From positions 1 through 6,563 of the forward strand of contig DHJA01000131.1 in assembly GCA_002404095.1 (NCBI GenBank): DNA of 6,563 nt, read 5' to 3'. Below the pieces are notes generated by a model that had not been told where the DNA came from, ran no database searches, and saw nothing but the letters and a program-made list of their open reading frames with translations. The stretch comes from Planctomycetaceae bacterium UBA4732. Lineage in GTDB: Bacteria; Planctomycetota; Planctomycetia; Gemmatales; Gemmataceae. This document shows, piece after piece, positions 6,515 through 6,563 of the stretch (positions are counted from its first letter, which is position 1; every line of letters begins with the position of its first letter). The position numbers and the translations under genes are program-made.

Positions 6515-6563
6515 GCATGAGGCCCTAACAGAATGAACTACGGGCGCACGACACGGTTTGCAG

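Overview
The window is about 60% GC and fits a member of the Planctomycetota. That placement is inference: it rests on gene content, including two small or membrane families I associate with that phylum from memory, a plant/planctomycete-type Deg protease and the atypical wording of the PyrB motifs. No database search was possible. No rRNA, tRNA, CRISPR array or complete transposase gene is visible.

Left part (1-3845, plus strand): two protein quality-control proteases lie in tandem. Lon (162-2522) is a full-length cytosolic ATP-dependent LonA protease. A membrane-tethered HtrA/Deg serine protease with one PDZ domain (2658-3845) follows. The 135-bp gap between them is dominated by a near-perfect 38-bp-arm inverted repeat (2533-2619) that looks like a dispersed palindromic element rather than a simple terminator.

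Middle part (3844-4494): immediately after the htrA stop codon is a compact ~341-bp segment bounded by 19-bp inverted repeats (18/19 identical) and flanked by a short direct repeat, AACTTG. It contains one minus-strand gene for a 97-residue cysteine-rich zinc-ribbon protein, whose stop codon lies inside one inverted repeat. I read it as a small non-autonomous mobile cassette with a passenger gene, which is the most unusual thing in the window. Just outside its right end, an extended -10 promoter probably drives an 85-residue protein of unknown function (4237-4494).

Right part (4533-6563, minus strand): a probable two-gene operon runs leftwards, with a four-helix membrane protein carrying a C-terminal soluble domain (5476-6378) followed after 10 bp by pyrB, aspartate carbamoyltransferase (4533-5465). 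The pyrB ribosome-binding site overlaps the stop codon of the membrane gene. A good candidate sigma-70-type promoter lies about 110-140 bp upstream of the membrane gene. pyrB converges on the 85-residue gene with only 38 bp between the stops and no obvious terminator hairpin.
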